A stretch of 64,000 nucleotides of DNA. Origin: Cyclobacteriaceae bacterium. Lineage in GTDB: Bacteria > Bacteroidota > Bacteroidia > Cytophagales > Cyclobacteriaceae. The notes beneath the pieces were generated by a model. It did no database searches, had not been told where the DNA came from, and saw only the letters and a program-made list of their open reading frames with translations. The stretch covers positions 248,001 through 312,000 of the forward strand of contig JAEUUC010000011.1 of NCBI GenBank assembly GCA_016787665.1, given 5' to 3'. This document shows positions 26,231 to 34,303 of this stretch, piece after piece. Position numbers and translations under genes: made by a program. The stretch's first letter is position 1, and each line of letters opens with the position of its first letter.

Positions 26231-26794
26231 ATGAATCTGAAGGAAATTCTCTCCGTAACGCTGATCCTGTTTTCGGTGATCGACATTATCGGGTCCATTC
26301 CGTTTATCATTCTCATCCGCAGGCGCGAAGGAAGAATCTATGCCGAAAAAGCAACACTGATTGCCGCTGTGCTGATGATTGTGTTTCTCTACCTTGGTCA
26401 GTCCATTCTAAAACTATTTGGTCTTGACGTAGCCTCCTTTGCCGTGGCGGGCTCCATTGTCATGTTCATCATTGCCATGGAGATGATCTTGGGAATTACT
26501 TTAATAAAGGATGATCCGAACGCCAAGGGTACCGGATCGGTTGTTCCCATTGCATTTCCGCTTATTGCGGGGGCCGGAACGCTGACGACCATTTTGTCCA
26601 TTCGCGCGGTTTATGCCGAGGTCAACATCCTGATAGGCATTGTCTTTAACCTCATCATCGTGTACATCGTATTGCGCTGGTCCAACTGGCTGGAGCGCGT
26701 GATTGGCGAATCGGGATTCGCTGTGCTACGTAGAGTATTTGGCGTAGTACTGCTGGCCATCGCGGTGAAGATCTTCAAATCGAACTACCTGTGA
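26231..26794 (+). CDS. MarC-family integral membrane protein
   Basis: A 187-residue protein with six membrane segments. ATG 26231 (MNLKEILSVTLILFSVIDI) is chosen because an upstream in-frame start at 26177 reaches into the divergent gene. Family signs: FSVIDIIGSIPFII, RREGRIYAEKA, then IVMFIIAMEMILGI, TGSVVPIAFPLIAGAGTLTT in the central loop, and VFGVVLLAIAVKIF at the end. MarC proteins were once linked to antibiotic resistance but have no settled function. The stop overlaps the rnhA GTG start (GTGA), so the two are coupled. Confidence 0.88.
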   Translation: MNLKEILSVTLILFSVIDIIGSIPFIILIRRREGRIYAEKATLIAAVLMIVFLYLGQSILKLFGLDVASFAVAGSIVMFIIAMEMILGITLIKDDPNAKGTGSVVPIAFPLIAGAGTLTTILSIRAVYAEVNILIGIVFNLIIVYIVLRWSNWLERVIGESGFAVLRRVFGVVLLAIAVKIFKSNYL

Positions 26795-27246
26795 TCTACC
26801 TCTTCACCGATGGTGCTGCACAGGGCAATCCCGGGCCGGGCGGTTATGGCGCCATACTTCGATATGGGCAACATGAAAAAGAACTAAGTCAGGGCTTCCG
26901 GCTTACCACCAACAACCGTATGGAACTACTGGCCGTGATCGTGGGCCTTGAGGCCATCCGAAAAGAAGGCATACCGATCACAATTTACTCCGACTCACGG
27001 TATGTTGTAGACGCGGTTGAAAAGGGATGGCTGATGGGTTGGGAAAAGAAAGGCTTTGCTAAAAAAGCGAATCCGGATTTGTGGCAACGTTACCTGCCGT
27101 TGCACAAAAAGTTTAAGCCCCGATTCGTCTGGATTCGCGGCCATGCCGGCCATCCGGAAAATGAACGTTGCGATCAACTAGCCGTGGCAGCGGCCACCGG
27201 CAGCGGCTTGCTGCGCGATGAGGGCTACGAAAACAGTGTTTCGTAA
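26791..27246 (+). CDS. rnhA: Ribonuclease HI
   Basis: A 151-residue RNase H1 that cuts RNA in RNA-DNA hybrids. The start is GTG within a GTGA overlap with marC. The four metal-binding acidic residues are visible: Asp7 in FTDGA, Glu in NRMELLAV, Asp in YSDSRYV, and Asp in NERCDQLA. The basic handle region (KGWLMGWEKKGFAKKANPDL) is present, and GHAGHPENE carries the catalytic His. Length is standard. It is followed by a dispersed palindrome rather than a simple terminator. Confidence 0.95.
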   Translation: MIYLFTDGAAQGNPGPGGYGAILRYGQHEKELSQGFRLTTNNRMELLAVIVGLEAIRKEGIPITIYSDSRYVVDAVEKGWLMGWEKKGFAKKANPDLWQRYLPLHKKFKPRFVWIRGHAGHPENERCDQLAVAAATGSGLLRDEGYENSVS

Positions 27247-27252
27247 CTAAAA

Positions 27253-27366
27253 GCCATCTCAAAAATACTTCACCATGTCAGGTTGAGCCTGTCGAAACCG
27301 GGTTTCAGCACCGAATAGCCTTCGACAAGCTCAGGCTGACAATTGAAAATTGATTTTTGAGATGGC
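27253..27366. repeat. Nested palindromic repeat between rnhA and saccharopine gene
   Basis: Perfect 14-base outer arms (GCCATCTCAAAAAT at 27253-27266, ATTTTTGAGATGGC at 27353-27366) enclose an inner inverted pair of 20 bases with three mismatches (27277-27296 against 27321-27340). The inner part contains the GAGCCTGTCGAA / TTCGACAAGCTC type repeat dispersed in many bacterial genomes. It fills the gap between two convergent genes and may also act as a bidirectional terminator. Confidence 0.75.
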
Positions 27367-27368
27367 AT

Positions 27369-28685
27369 CTAGTTTTCCCGCTCGTCAAAAACAACACCCA
27401 GCTTTTTCAATTCGTGTAAAATGGGCAAGTAGACTTCTGCCTGCGTTGGGATGACTACGCCTCGCACGCCCATCGTCCCTTCAGCCAGAAGTTTAGTGGC
27501 AATGGCCAATGGCCATCCCACCGTTTTTGCCATGGCTGTACGGTCGGCATCATCGCCCACCACCACCAGGGAGGACTGAATTTCCCGTTTCTGGTTTTCA
27601 AATTGGTATCGGAACCGATGCCACATCACAATCATATCGCGATCGTGCTCGGCCAACTTCCATTTTTTGTTCAACACACGTTCAACCACCTGGGCCGGTG
27701 TACCCTCTTGCATGCCAATTTTTTCTTCAGCAAAAAAGCCTGACCAGGCAAGGCGCTTAAGTTCCGGGCCACGTGGGTCCAACTTCAGTTGCCTCGCCAG
27801 GCGATCGGGCGTGGAGGCCGTTCCCGAAGGCAGGAAGGAATCCACAAAATCGCGATGCGTTTTTTCGCTTAATTCTTTCAAGGTATAGGTATCATCGCAG
27901 CAGCCCAACTGCACCAGCACATTCCAGGCGCTGCAAAAACCTTCAAAACGCAAAGTACCCCTGATCATCGTGTCAACAAATTGTAATCCATAGGTGGACT
28001 GATACTTCAGGGAATCGCGGTTGGCATATCCTTCAAAACGCCCATGCCCGGGAACTTCAATCGGTGTTACCCGGCTGAACAACTGTTGGTAGGGAATAAA
28101 CTTGTTGATGCCACCCTCCAGGTACTTGGCCACGCTTTGGCCGGCCATCACCACATTTCGGGGGTTCCACGTGAACTTATAGCGCCACGGATTTTCCGGA
28201 TCGGTATCGGGGGCTATCAATCCACCCGTGTAGGATTCAAAACTGGTTAGCCGGCCGCCCCGTTGCCGAACGCGGTCCATCACCTCCATAGCACTCATGT
28301 GATCAATGCCGGGATCCAATCCACACTCGTTAAGAAAGAGCAGCCCGCGTTGTTTTGCCTCTTCATGAAGGGTTTGCATTTCATCTGAAACGTAACTGGC
28401 CGTGATCAGGTGCTTACCGAACTTCAGGCACAAACGGGCCACGCGCGGGTGAAAATGCGCGGGTACCAGCGACACGATTATATCCGCATTAGCAACCAAC
28501 GGCTCGGCCGGCTGCTCAATGTCAAAATGAACTGCCGTACCCCGACCGTTGAGGCGACTCTCCGCTGCCATCACCGAAACATCGCCTACCGTCAGCTGCC
28601 GTCCGGTTTGCGCACACCAGGTAGCCAAATAATCGATGAGAAGTGAGGACGAACGACCCGCCCCCAAAACGAGAATTCGATTCAT
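27369..28685 (-). CDS. Saccharopine dehydrogenase family, glutamate-forming type
   Basis: A 438-residue enzyme with an N-terminal Rossmann motif VLGAGRSSSLLIDYL, VSLVPAHFHPRVARLC, and the family signature NECGLDPGIDHMSAMEVMD. The C-terminal saccharopine-binding domain has SYTGGLIAPDTDPENPWRYK and FTWNPRNVVMAG. Length and motifs fit the LYS9-like enzymes that act on saccharopine with NADP+ or NAD+. In bacteria it would act in lysine breakdown. No LKR-domain partner is adjacent; a second relative is at 48667. It diverges from cdd across a perfect inverted repeat. Confidence 0.85.
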   Translation of the reverse strand: MNRILVLGAGRSSSLLIDYLATWCAQTGRQLTVGDVSVMAAESRLNGRGTAVHFDIEQPAEPLVANADIIVSLVPAHFHPRVARLCLKFGKHLITASYVSDEMQTLHEEAKQRGLLFLNECGLDPGIDHMSAMEVMDRVRQRGGRLTSFESYTGGLIAPDTDPENPWRYKFTWNPRNVVMAGQSVAKYLEGGINKFIPYQQLFSRVTPIEVPGHGRFEGYANRDSLKYQSTYGLQFVDTMIRGTLRFEGFCSAWNVLVQLGCCDDTYTLKELSEKTHRDFVDSFLPSGTASTPDRLARQLKLDPRGPELKRLAWSGFFAEEKIGMQEGTPAQVVERVLNKKWKLAEHDRDMIVMWHRFRYQFENQKREIQSSLVVVGDDADRTAMAKTVGWPLAIATKLLAEGTMGVRGVVIPTQAEVYLPILHELKKLGVVFDEREN

Positions 28686-28688
28686 GGC

Positions 28689-28714
28689 GGTAAGTTAGGA
28701 TTTTGTAACTTACC
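28689..28714. promoter_or_regulatory. Perfect inverted repeat in divergent promoter region
   Basis: GGTAAGTTA (28689-28697) and TAACTTACC (28706-28714) are perfect 9-base arms around an 8-base spacer. They start three bases before the saccharopine gene start codon (minus strand) and end 19 bases before the cdd GTG. A dimeric regulator acting on both genes is the simplest reading. Confidence 0.45.
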
Positions 28715-28733
28715 TGCATCAATCGTCAGCATC

Positions 28734-29210
28734 GTGAAAAAGTCAACCGAATTCTCCTTCTTCAGCAACATTGAAGAACTGGACAACGAAAGTAAATACC
28801 TCGCGCACAAAGCGAAAGAAGCTACCCAGCACGCCTATGCCCCGTACAGCAAATTTCATGTAGGGGCTGCGTTGATTTTGGAAGACGGAACCTTGATCAT
28901 GGGTTCGAACCAGGAAAACGCCACCTATCCGCTCAGCATGTGTGCCGAACGCGTGGCGCTCTATACGGCAGCGGCTACTCACCCCGGAAAGCGGATTGTA
29001 AAAATCGCAGTGGCCGCGCACAAGAAAAATCACAAAGAACTAACCGGGGCCACTTGCTGTGGAGGCTGCCGGCAGGTGTTGTTAGAGTTTGAAGAGCGAC
29101 AGCATAAACCGATCGAGATTGTGATGTTCGGCTATGACGGCAAGTGGATCAAGGCTCCGTCTGCTGATTCGCTTTTGCCACTTCGCTTCGCGAAGGAAAA
29201 CCTGGACTGA
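28734..29210 (+). CDS. cdd: Cytidine deaminase
   Basis: A 158-residue enzyme deaminating cytidine to uridine for pyrimidine salvage. The start is GTG 28734. The zinc site is complete: SMCAERVALYTA (Cys-Ala-Glu with the proton-shuttling Glu) and CCGGCRQVLLEF (Cys-x-x-Cys). APYSKFHVGAALILEDG is the usual N-terminal strand. Its length suits the small tetrameric form. The last base of the stop codon is the first base of the next gene's ATG. Confidence 0.95.
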   Translation: MKKSTEFSFFSNIEELDNESKYLAHKAKEATQHAYAPYSKFHVGAALILEDGTLIMGSNQENATYPLSMCAERVALYTAAATHPGKRIVKIAVAAHKKNHKELTGATCCGGCRQVLLEFEERQHKPIEIVMFGYDGKWIKAPSADSLLPLRFAKENLD

Positions 29211-29869
29211 TGCAGGAGTGCACCGCTTCCTTTTCGTTTCAGGCACGTTACTACCGGCTGGGCCATTTGACTCCCGACACGCGGCAAGTGTGGATTGCGC
29301 TGCATGGTTATGGGCAGTTGGCCCAATACTTTGCCCGTAAGCTTGAACCCCTGACGCACCAAAACATTTGTGTGCTGGTGCCGGAGGGACTATCGCGGTT
29401 TTATCTCGAAGACGTACAAAGCCGCTCGCAAGGCGGAAGTCAGCGGGTGGGCGCCAGCTGGATGACCCGCGAAAACCGCCTCATGGACATCCACAACTAC
29501 ATCTGCTACCTCGACACTGTCTTTCAGAATGAAACACGACATCTCGAACATGTTCCGCCTGTCACCGTGTTGGGGTTTTCACAAGGCGCTGCCACAGCCA
29601 CTCGCTGGGTTATGCATCAGTCGGTTGCCGTCAGTCGGCTGATTTTGTGGGCGGGCTTGTTGCCGCACGATATGGACTTTGACAAGGGCAGGAAACTGTT
29701 TGCGGGCAAGCAAGTTGTTCATGTGCACGGTACGGATGATCCGTTCGTGACGGACTCACGTTTTGCGGAAATGAAAGAACTCGCGCACCGTATTTCAGAT
29801 GCTCCCACCGTCATCCGCTTTGAAGGCAAGCACGAGTTGCACGAAGCAACGTTGCTTTCGCTCGGCTAA
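29210..29869 (+). CDS. Alpha/beta hydrolase, phospholipase/carboxylesterase type
   Basis: A 219-residue cytoplasmic hydrolase. The nucleophile elbow is GFSQGAA, the acid is Asp in HGTDDPFV, and the base His is in FEGKHELHE, all in family order. There is no signal peptide. WIALHGYGQLAQYF holds the oxyanion loop. The family acts on short-chain esters or lysophospholipids. It shares one base with the cdd stop, so the two are co-translated; a functional link is not evident. It meets the SDR gene tail to tail with a 4-base stop overlap. Confidence 0.85.
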   Translation: MQECTASFSFQARYYRLGHLTPDTRQVWIALHGYGQLAQYFARKLEPLTHQNICVLVPEGLSRFYLEDVQSRSQGGSQRVGASWMTRENRLMDIHNYICYLDTVFQNETRHLEHVPPVTVLGFSQGAATATRWVMHQSVAVSRLILWAGLLPHDMDFDKGRKLFAGKQVVHVHGTDDPFVTDSRFAEMKELAHRISDAPTVIRFEGKHELHEATLLSLG

Positions 29870-30618
29870 GCCTGACGCTTCACAACGGTAGCGCTGGCCT
29901 GGGCGCGGGGCAATACCACCAGGTCGGCCACTACTACATGGTCGGGTCGGGTAAGCGCAAACAGAATCAGATCGGCTACATCTTCGCCATGCAGGGGCTC
30001 AAGACCTCTATACACGCTCTTCGCACGCTCAGCATCTCCTTTAAATCGCACGAGTGAAAACTCCGTCTCCACAAGACCCGGATGGATGGCGGTAACCTTT
30101 ATGCCACTTGGATTGAGGTCAAGACGCATACCCTGGGTAAGGGCATCTACTGCAAACTTGCTTGCGCAGTAAATGTTACCGTTCGGGTACACCTCTTTGC
30201 CTGCAATGCTGCCGATATTGATAATGTGCCCCCGCTGCCGCTCCACCATACCCGGGATGATGTGGCGCGAAACATACAACAGACCTTTGACATTGATGTC
30301 GATCATGGCATCCCAGTCTTCCACGTCACCCCCCTGCACAGGCGCGAGGCCATGGGCGTTGCCGGCATTGTTAATCAGCACGTCTATCGTCTTCCAATCA
30401 GCCGGGAGCGATGTAATGGCCTCATCAATTTTTTTCTTATCGCGAACGTCAAATACTAACGTGATGACCTCGGTATGCTGTTTCAACTCAGCCTGAAGAC
30501 GATGCAGGCGATCCTGTCTCCGGCCGCAGAGGATCAATCGAAAATGATTCCGGGCCAACAGTTGGGCGGTGGCCTCTCCGATTCCGGAGGTAGCACCTGT
30601 GATCAATACCGTACGCAT
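29866..30618 (-). CDS. Short-chain dehydrogenase/reductase
   Basis: A 250-residue classical SDR. The nucleotide motif is TGATSGIGEATA, with GRRQDRL after the second strand suggesting NADP(H) use. The NNAG motif and the active site (Ser in NIGSIAGKE, Tyr-x-x-x-Lys in YCASKFA) are intact. The C-terminus resembles YdfG-type 3-hydroxy acid dehydrogenases (HPGLVETEFSLVRF). Its true substrate is unclear. It is followed by the PorT-like gene upstream on the same strand, four bases away. Confidence 0.88.
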   Translation of the reverse strand: MRTVLITGATSGIGEATAQLLARNHFRLILCGRRQDRLHRLQAELKQHTEVITLVFDVRDKKKIDEAITSLPADWKTIDVLINNAGNAHGLAPVQGGDVEDWDAMIDINVKGLLYVSRHIIPGMVERQRGHIINIGSIAGKEVYPNGNIYCASKFAVDALTQGMRLDLNPSGIKVTAIHPGLVETEFSLVRFKGDAERAKSVYRGLEPLHGEDVADLILFALTRPDHVVVADLVVLPRAQASATVVKRQA

Positions 30619-30622
30619 GGTG

Positions 30623-31315
30623 TTATTGAAAGATAAAATAAACGGAGATGGTGTTCGTGTTCAACCGTTTAAGCGGCTCGCGAAAGGGGCCGGGGTCAGC
30701 GCCCAGCATGTCTACGATGCCGTGCTGAAACCGGATTTCCTGCGATAGCTTGAAAAGCGGAAAATAAAAATCAAAGCCAATGCCCGCCTCCAGCGTAAGA
30801 TTGCGAGGCTTGATATCAATCGCCAAATCATTATTACCGCCTGTGATATCATTCTTTCCTGAGGCTTCAAAAGAAGGCGTTACCCCGCCTACCATGTACA
30901 TGCGGGTGTCACCCCTGCGCATCGATTTGTATTTCAACAAAATGGGAAACTCAACCATCGTGGTTTCCACCAGTTGCGATTTCACGGACTCATCGGTATA
31001 GTTGTATTGCAAGCGATGCTCATAAAACCCGGCTTTGGGCATCAGGCGCAGATCCAAAAACTCGTTGAAGCGATAGTTCACCAAAAAGCCAAGTGAAAAG
31101 CCGGGGGAAAACTCGGCCATAACTGAGTGCACCGTATCCAATTGATCGGTTACAAATTGATCGGAATACTGAACCTGGTAGGCTGAGGTGTGAATACCGA
31201 TGGAAAATCCGTAGGTGATCAGTTTCTCATCATAATTCACATTTTTCCGCTTTCTAAAAAAGGACTGACCTTCGGCTGTAAACACCAGGCCCAACAACAG
31301 CAGCAGGGCAATTAT
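30623..31315 (-). CDS. porT: PorT-like outer-membrane beta-barrel protein, unusual start codon
   Basis: About 230 residues: a hydrophobic export signal (IALLLLLGLVFTAEG) then a porin-like barrel of the PorT/PorV-type gliding and T9SS families (GFSLGFLVNYRFNEFLDLR, AGFYEHRLQYNY, TMVEFPILLKYKS). It ends ISVYFIF, an aromatic-type barrel end. A ubiE-porT pair is typical of Bacteroidota. No ATG, GTG or TTG lies at the right place: the frame crosses the ubiE stop as ATAA, so an ATA (31315) or ATT (31312) start is implied. T9SS assembly would serve the adhesin at 7610. Confidence 0.7.
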   Translation of the reverse strand: MIALLLLLGLVFTAEGQSFFRKRKNVNYDEKLITYGFSIGIHTSAYQVQYSDQFVTDQLDTVHSVMAEFSPGFSLGFLVNYRFNEFLDLRLMPKAGFYEHRLQYNYTDESVKSQLVETTMVEFPILLKYKSMRRGDTRMYMVGGVTPSFEASGKNDITGGNNDLAIDIKPRNLTLEAGIGFDFYFPLFKLSQEIRFQHGIVDMLGADPGPFREPLKRLNTNTISVYFIFQ

Positions 31316-32037
31316 ACCTTGCCGGCCGTATATAAGGTACTGATGCCGAACGTGAGCGGCCTGGCTTCGGGACGATGAAATCCGGCCTTCACCAGAATGT
31401 CGGTGAACGCCTGACCATCCGGAAAAGCATTTACCGACTCGGGTAAATAGGTGTAAGCAGCTTTGTCGCGGGAGACCCATCGTCCGATTTTAGGTAAAAC
31501 GAAATGAAAGTACGCGTGGTATATCTGTTTGAACGGAAAGATACGAGGTTTTGAGAACTCCAGAATGATCAGCTTGCCGCCCGGGCGCAGCACGCGTTGC
31601 ATTTCGGTGAGCCCGGCCAGTAAGTTTTCGAAATTACGGACCCCAAAAGCGGCCATCACGGCATCAAACGAATTGTCCTGAAAAGGCAAATTCTCCGAGT
31701 CACCCGAACGAAGTTCAATCCGGGAATCTAATTTTTGCTTCCGGAGTTTTTCGCGCCCAACGTCCAACATGCCTTCGCTGATATCTACCCCCACTACCTT
31801 CTCCGGATGGGCGGCCAGCGCAGCAATGGCAAAATCGCCCGTGCCGGTGGCCACATCTAAAATATGGCGGGGTTTGATTTCTATTAACTGCTGAATGGCC
31901 TTTTTGCGCCACAACTTGTCAATACCGAGGCTGAGCGTATGGTTGAGCAAATCATACTTGCCGCTGATGCTGTCAAACATGCGGGCCACCTGCGCCTTTT
32001 TTGCGGCCGGGTCATTTTGATAAGGTACTACCGCCAT
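31312..32037 (-). CDS. ubiE: Demethylmenaquinone methyltransferase
   Basis: A 241-residue SAM-dependent methyltransferase of the UbiE/MenG family, which makes menaquinone from demethylmenaquinone. ATG 32037 (MAVVPYQNDPAAKKAQVARM) is chosen over a distant start at 32154. Motifs: ARMFDSISGKYDLLNHTLSL, LDVATGTGDFAI (SAM loop), VVGVDISEGMLDVGREKL, and FGVRNFENLLAGLTEMQRVL with LEFSKPR. The stop overlaps the PorT-like gene. Menaquinone as the respiratory quinone fits Bacteroidota. Confidence 0.95.
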   Translation of the reverse strand: MAVVPYQNDPAAKKAQVARMFDSISGKYDLLNHTLSLGIDKLWRKKAIQQLIEIKPRHILDVATGTGDFAIAALAAHPEKVVGVDISEGMLDVGREKLRKQKLDSRIELRSGDSENLPFQDNSFDAVMAAFGVRNFENLLAGLTEMQRVLRPGGKLIILEFSKPRIFPFKQIYHAYFHFVLPKIGRWVSRDKAAYTYLPESVNAFPDGQAFTDILVKAGFHRPEARPLTFGISTLYTAGKV

Positions 32038-32125
32038 TTGTGGAAATAACCAACAGATCGAAAAGAAGTTTGCAAGTTTAGAAAGATTAGCACGATTAAT
32101 CGCCCGCTTTGAACTTATTTTGTGC

Positions 32126-32734
32126 ATGATTATTCGCGAGGCCGAATTTGTCACCAGCAGTACAAAACTCGTTCAATGTCCGCCACCCGATCTGCCGGAA
32201 TTCGCCTTCATCGGACGATCGAATGTGGGCAAGTCATCGTTGATCAATATGCTGGTGCAGCGCAAACAAATGGCGCGAACGTCCGCCAGACCGGGAAAAA
32301 CCCAAACCATCAACCATTACCGGATTAACGGAGCCTGGTATCTGGTTGATTTGCCCGGGTATGGCTATGCCGGAGTCAGCCAGACGCAGCGCAGCAACTG
32401 GACGGCCCTGATGGACGACTATTTCCTCCATCGAAAAAATTTGCTGTGCACCTTTGTGTTGCTGGACAGCCGGCTTGAACCCCAGGCCAAAGACCTCGAT
32501 TTTATCTCCTGGCTTGGAAAAAATGAAAAACCGCTCGCGCTCGTGTTAACGAAATGCGACAAGCTTTCGCGCAATCACCTTCGACAAAGCGTGCAACTGT
32601 ACCAAAACCGTCTTTTACGGATCTGGGAAGAATTGCCACCATTCTTTCTCACCTCGTCCGAAAAACGCCAGGGACGGGATGACATCCTCGGCTTTATCGA
32701 ATCCGCCCTTTCCGATTCCTCCGGAGTTCAGTAG
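32126..32734 (+). CDS. engB: Ribosome biogenesis GTPase YihA/YsxC/EngB
   Basis: A 202-residue GTPase for large-subunit assembly. ATG 32126 is used; the TTG two codons earlier lies in a promoter-like stretch. GTPase motifs are complete: G1 GRSNVGKSS, G2 region TSARPGKTQTIN, G3 DLPGYGYA, G4 TKCDKLS, and G5 TSSEKRQG. It is divergent from ubiE across a short gap. Confidence 0.95.
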   Translation: MIIREAEFVTSSTKLVQCPPPDLPEFAFIGRSNVGKSSLINMLVQRKQMARTSARPGKTQTINHYRINGAWYLVDLPGYGYAGVSQTQRSNWTALMDDYFLHRKNLLCTFVLLDSRLEPQAKDLDFISWLGKNEKPLALVLTKCDKLSRNHLRQSVQLYQNRLLRIWEELPPFFLTSSEKRQGRDDILGFIESALSDSSGVQ

Positions 32735-32739
32735 TTTTG
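32732..32739 (+). promoter_or_regulatory. -7 box of the DUF5606 gene
   Basis: TAGTTTTG matches TAnnTTTG exactly; the box overlaps the engB stop codon (TAG at 32732-32734) and ends 18 bases before ATG 32758. Confidence 0.5.
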
Positions 32740-32757
32740 CCGCCTTAGTTTTTGTTT

Positions 32758-33177
32758 ATGACACTATCGGACATCGCATCAGTGAGTGGTAAAGGGGGGT
32801 TGTATAAAATCTTGAAACCCGGCAAGTCGGGTGTACTGCTGGAATCGCTGGATGCCGGCAAAGCCAAACTCGTAGCGGGCGCCTCCAACCGTATTTCGGT
32901 GTTAAGTGAGATTTCGATTTACACCACGACCAAAGAGGGCACCGTGCCCCTGGAAGAGGTTCTCAAGAAAATCAAACAGAGTTTTGGTGCTGACCTCGGT
33001 GTCGACAGCGAAAGCGATGGAACGGAATTAAAGGCATTTCTGAAATCGGTATTGCCGGAATTTGACGAAAACCGTGTTTACGTGTCCGACATGAAGAAGC
33101 TGGTCAAATGGTACGGTATTCTGCTGAAGGAGGCGCCCGAGGTACTCGATGGTACTACCCCGGAAAAAGGATCGTAG
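32758..33177 (+). CDS. DUF5606 domain protein
   Basis: A 139-residue cytoplasmic protein with a conserved N-terminal SH3-like segment (LSDIASVSGKGGLYKILKPG) and a C-terminal helical part (LKKIKQSFGADLG and FDENRVYVSDMKKLVKWYGI). This matches the DUF5606 family found almost only in Bacteroidota. The function is unknown. ATG 32758 is chosen; a TTG at 32752 is in frame. It has its own promoter at 32732 and is convergent with fbp. Confidence 0.75.
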   Translation: MTLSDIASVSGKGGLYKILKPGKSGVLLESLDAGKAKLVAGASNRISVLSEISIYTTTKEGTVPLEEVLKKIKQSFGADLGVDSESDGTELKAFLKSVLPEFDENRVYVSDMKKLVKWYGILLKEAPEVLDGTTPEKGS

Positions 33178-33240
33178 CCCGTGAGGCTGTTGGTTTCTAC
33201 AAGATATTACTCTCGCAAAGCAGCTACCACACTGTGCGGG

Positions 33241-34233
33241 TCAATCCAGCAAACCCTCCGCCATCTCCACCATTTGTTTTGAGCCTACAAAAAATGGAGC
33301 GCGCTGGTGCAAGCTCTTCGGTTGAATGTCTAAAATTCTTCGCTTACCATCGGTAGCTTTGCCGCCCGCTTGTTCAGCAACGAAGGCGAGGGCATTGCAC
33401 TCATACATAAGACGGAGCTTACCTTCCGGGGCTTTCGCGCTGGCCGGGTAGATGTAAATGCCACCCTTCAACAAATTGCGATGGAAATCCGCTACCAGTG
33501 AACCAATGTAGCGCCCCACAAATTGCTTCTCTTTGCAGTAGCTGAGGTATTTTTTCACGCCCTCGGGAAACGTATGGTAGCCACCCTCATTGACCGAGAA
33601 TATTTTTCCATCCTCCGGCATCTTCATATCCGGATGCGATAACACGTACTCGCCCAGCGAGGGTTCGTAGGTAAAGCCATTTACACCATGACCCGCGGTG
33701 TACACCAGCATGGTAGACGATCCGTACAACACATAGCCGGCTGCCACCTGCTCCGATCCCTTTTGCAATATGTCTTCATCCTGTATAGGCGTGCCAACGG
33801 GCGTTTTTCTCCGGTAGATGGAAAAGATCGTACCGATCGACACGTTGACATCAATATTGGAGGAACCATCCAGCGGATCAATCGCGATGACATACTTGCC
33901 CTCGTTATTGAGGTCAACAAACGACTCCGTCTCTTCCGAAATCAAGGCACACGCCTCACCCCCTTTGGTGAGGGCGCGCGTGAAACGAATATTGGCCAGC
34001 ACATCCAGTTTTTGTTGCTGGTCCCCGGCCGTGTTCATGGACCCCATCGGCCCCATGATATCGATAAGCCCCGCCTTGTTCACTTCGCGGTTCACCACCT
34101 TACTGGCCAGGGCGATATCGCGAAGCAGTTGCGAAAGTTCACCGCTGGCATACTGAAATTGTTCCTGGTTGTTCTTGATAAAGCGATCCAGGGCGGTGCC
34201 AATAGGTAAGGCAATGCGGGAAGATTCCATCAT
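33241..34233 (-). CDS. fbp: Fructose-1,6-bisphosphatase, class I
   Basis: A 330-residue gluconeogenic phosphatase. The start is placed at ATG 34233 (a second ATG follows at once); the longer frame to 34479 runs through lysC and is rejected. The metal and substrate sites are present: [15 protein letters not shown], then [20 protein letters not shown] with the DPLDGSS loop, [34 protein letters not shown] and [17 protein letters not shown]. The length is typical. It is divergent from lysC with promoters laid over one another. Confidence 0.96.
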   Translation of the reverse strand: MMESSRIALPIGTALDRFIKNNQEQFQYASGELSQLLRDIALASKVVNREVNKAGLIDIMGPMGSMNTAGDQQQKLDVLANIRFTRALTKGGEACALISEETESFVDLNNEGKYVIAIDPLDGSSNIDVNVSIGTIFSIYRRKTPVGTPIQDEDILQKGSEQVAAGYVLYGSSTMLVYTAGHGVNGFTYEPSLGEYVLSHPDMKMPEDGKIFSVNEGGYHTFPEGVKKYLSYCKEKQFVGRYIGSLVADFHRNLLKGGIYIYPASAKAPEGKLRLMYECNALAFVAEQAGGKATDGKRRILDIQPKSLHQRAPFFVGSKQMVEMAEGLLD

Positions 34234-34249
34234 AACGGCTATTCTTAGA

Positions 34250-34257
34250 TATCTTTG
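34250..34257 (+). promoter_or_regulatory. lysC -7 box
   Basis: TATCTTTG matches TAnnTTTG exactly and would give a start near 34263, about 40 bases before ATG 34304. The box lies inside the leader of fbp. Confidence 0.5.
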
Positions 34258-34268
34258 GCGGTACTGTT

Positions 34269-34276
34269 CAAAATTA
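34269..34276 (-). promoter_or_regulatory. fbp -7 box
   Basis: On the minus strand TAATTTTG matches TAnnTTTG exactly and would give a start near 34263, about 30 bases before ATG 34233. The box lies inside the leader of lysC. Confidence 0.5.
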
Positions 34277-34303
34277 AGCATTGCAATCGATTGAACTACG
34301 GAG

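Noticed and set aside
31316..31480. Longer PorT-like protein starting inside ubiE
   Set aside because: The extra residues overlap the ubiE coding part, show no signal-peptide character and have no conserved pattern.
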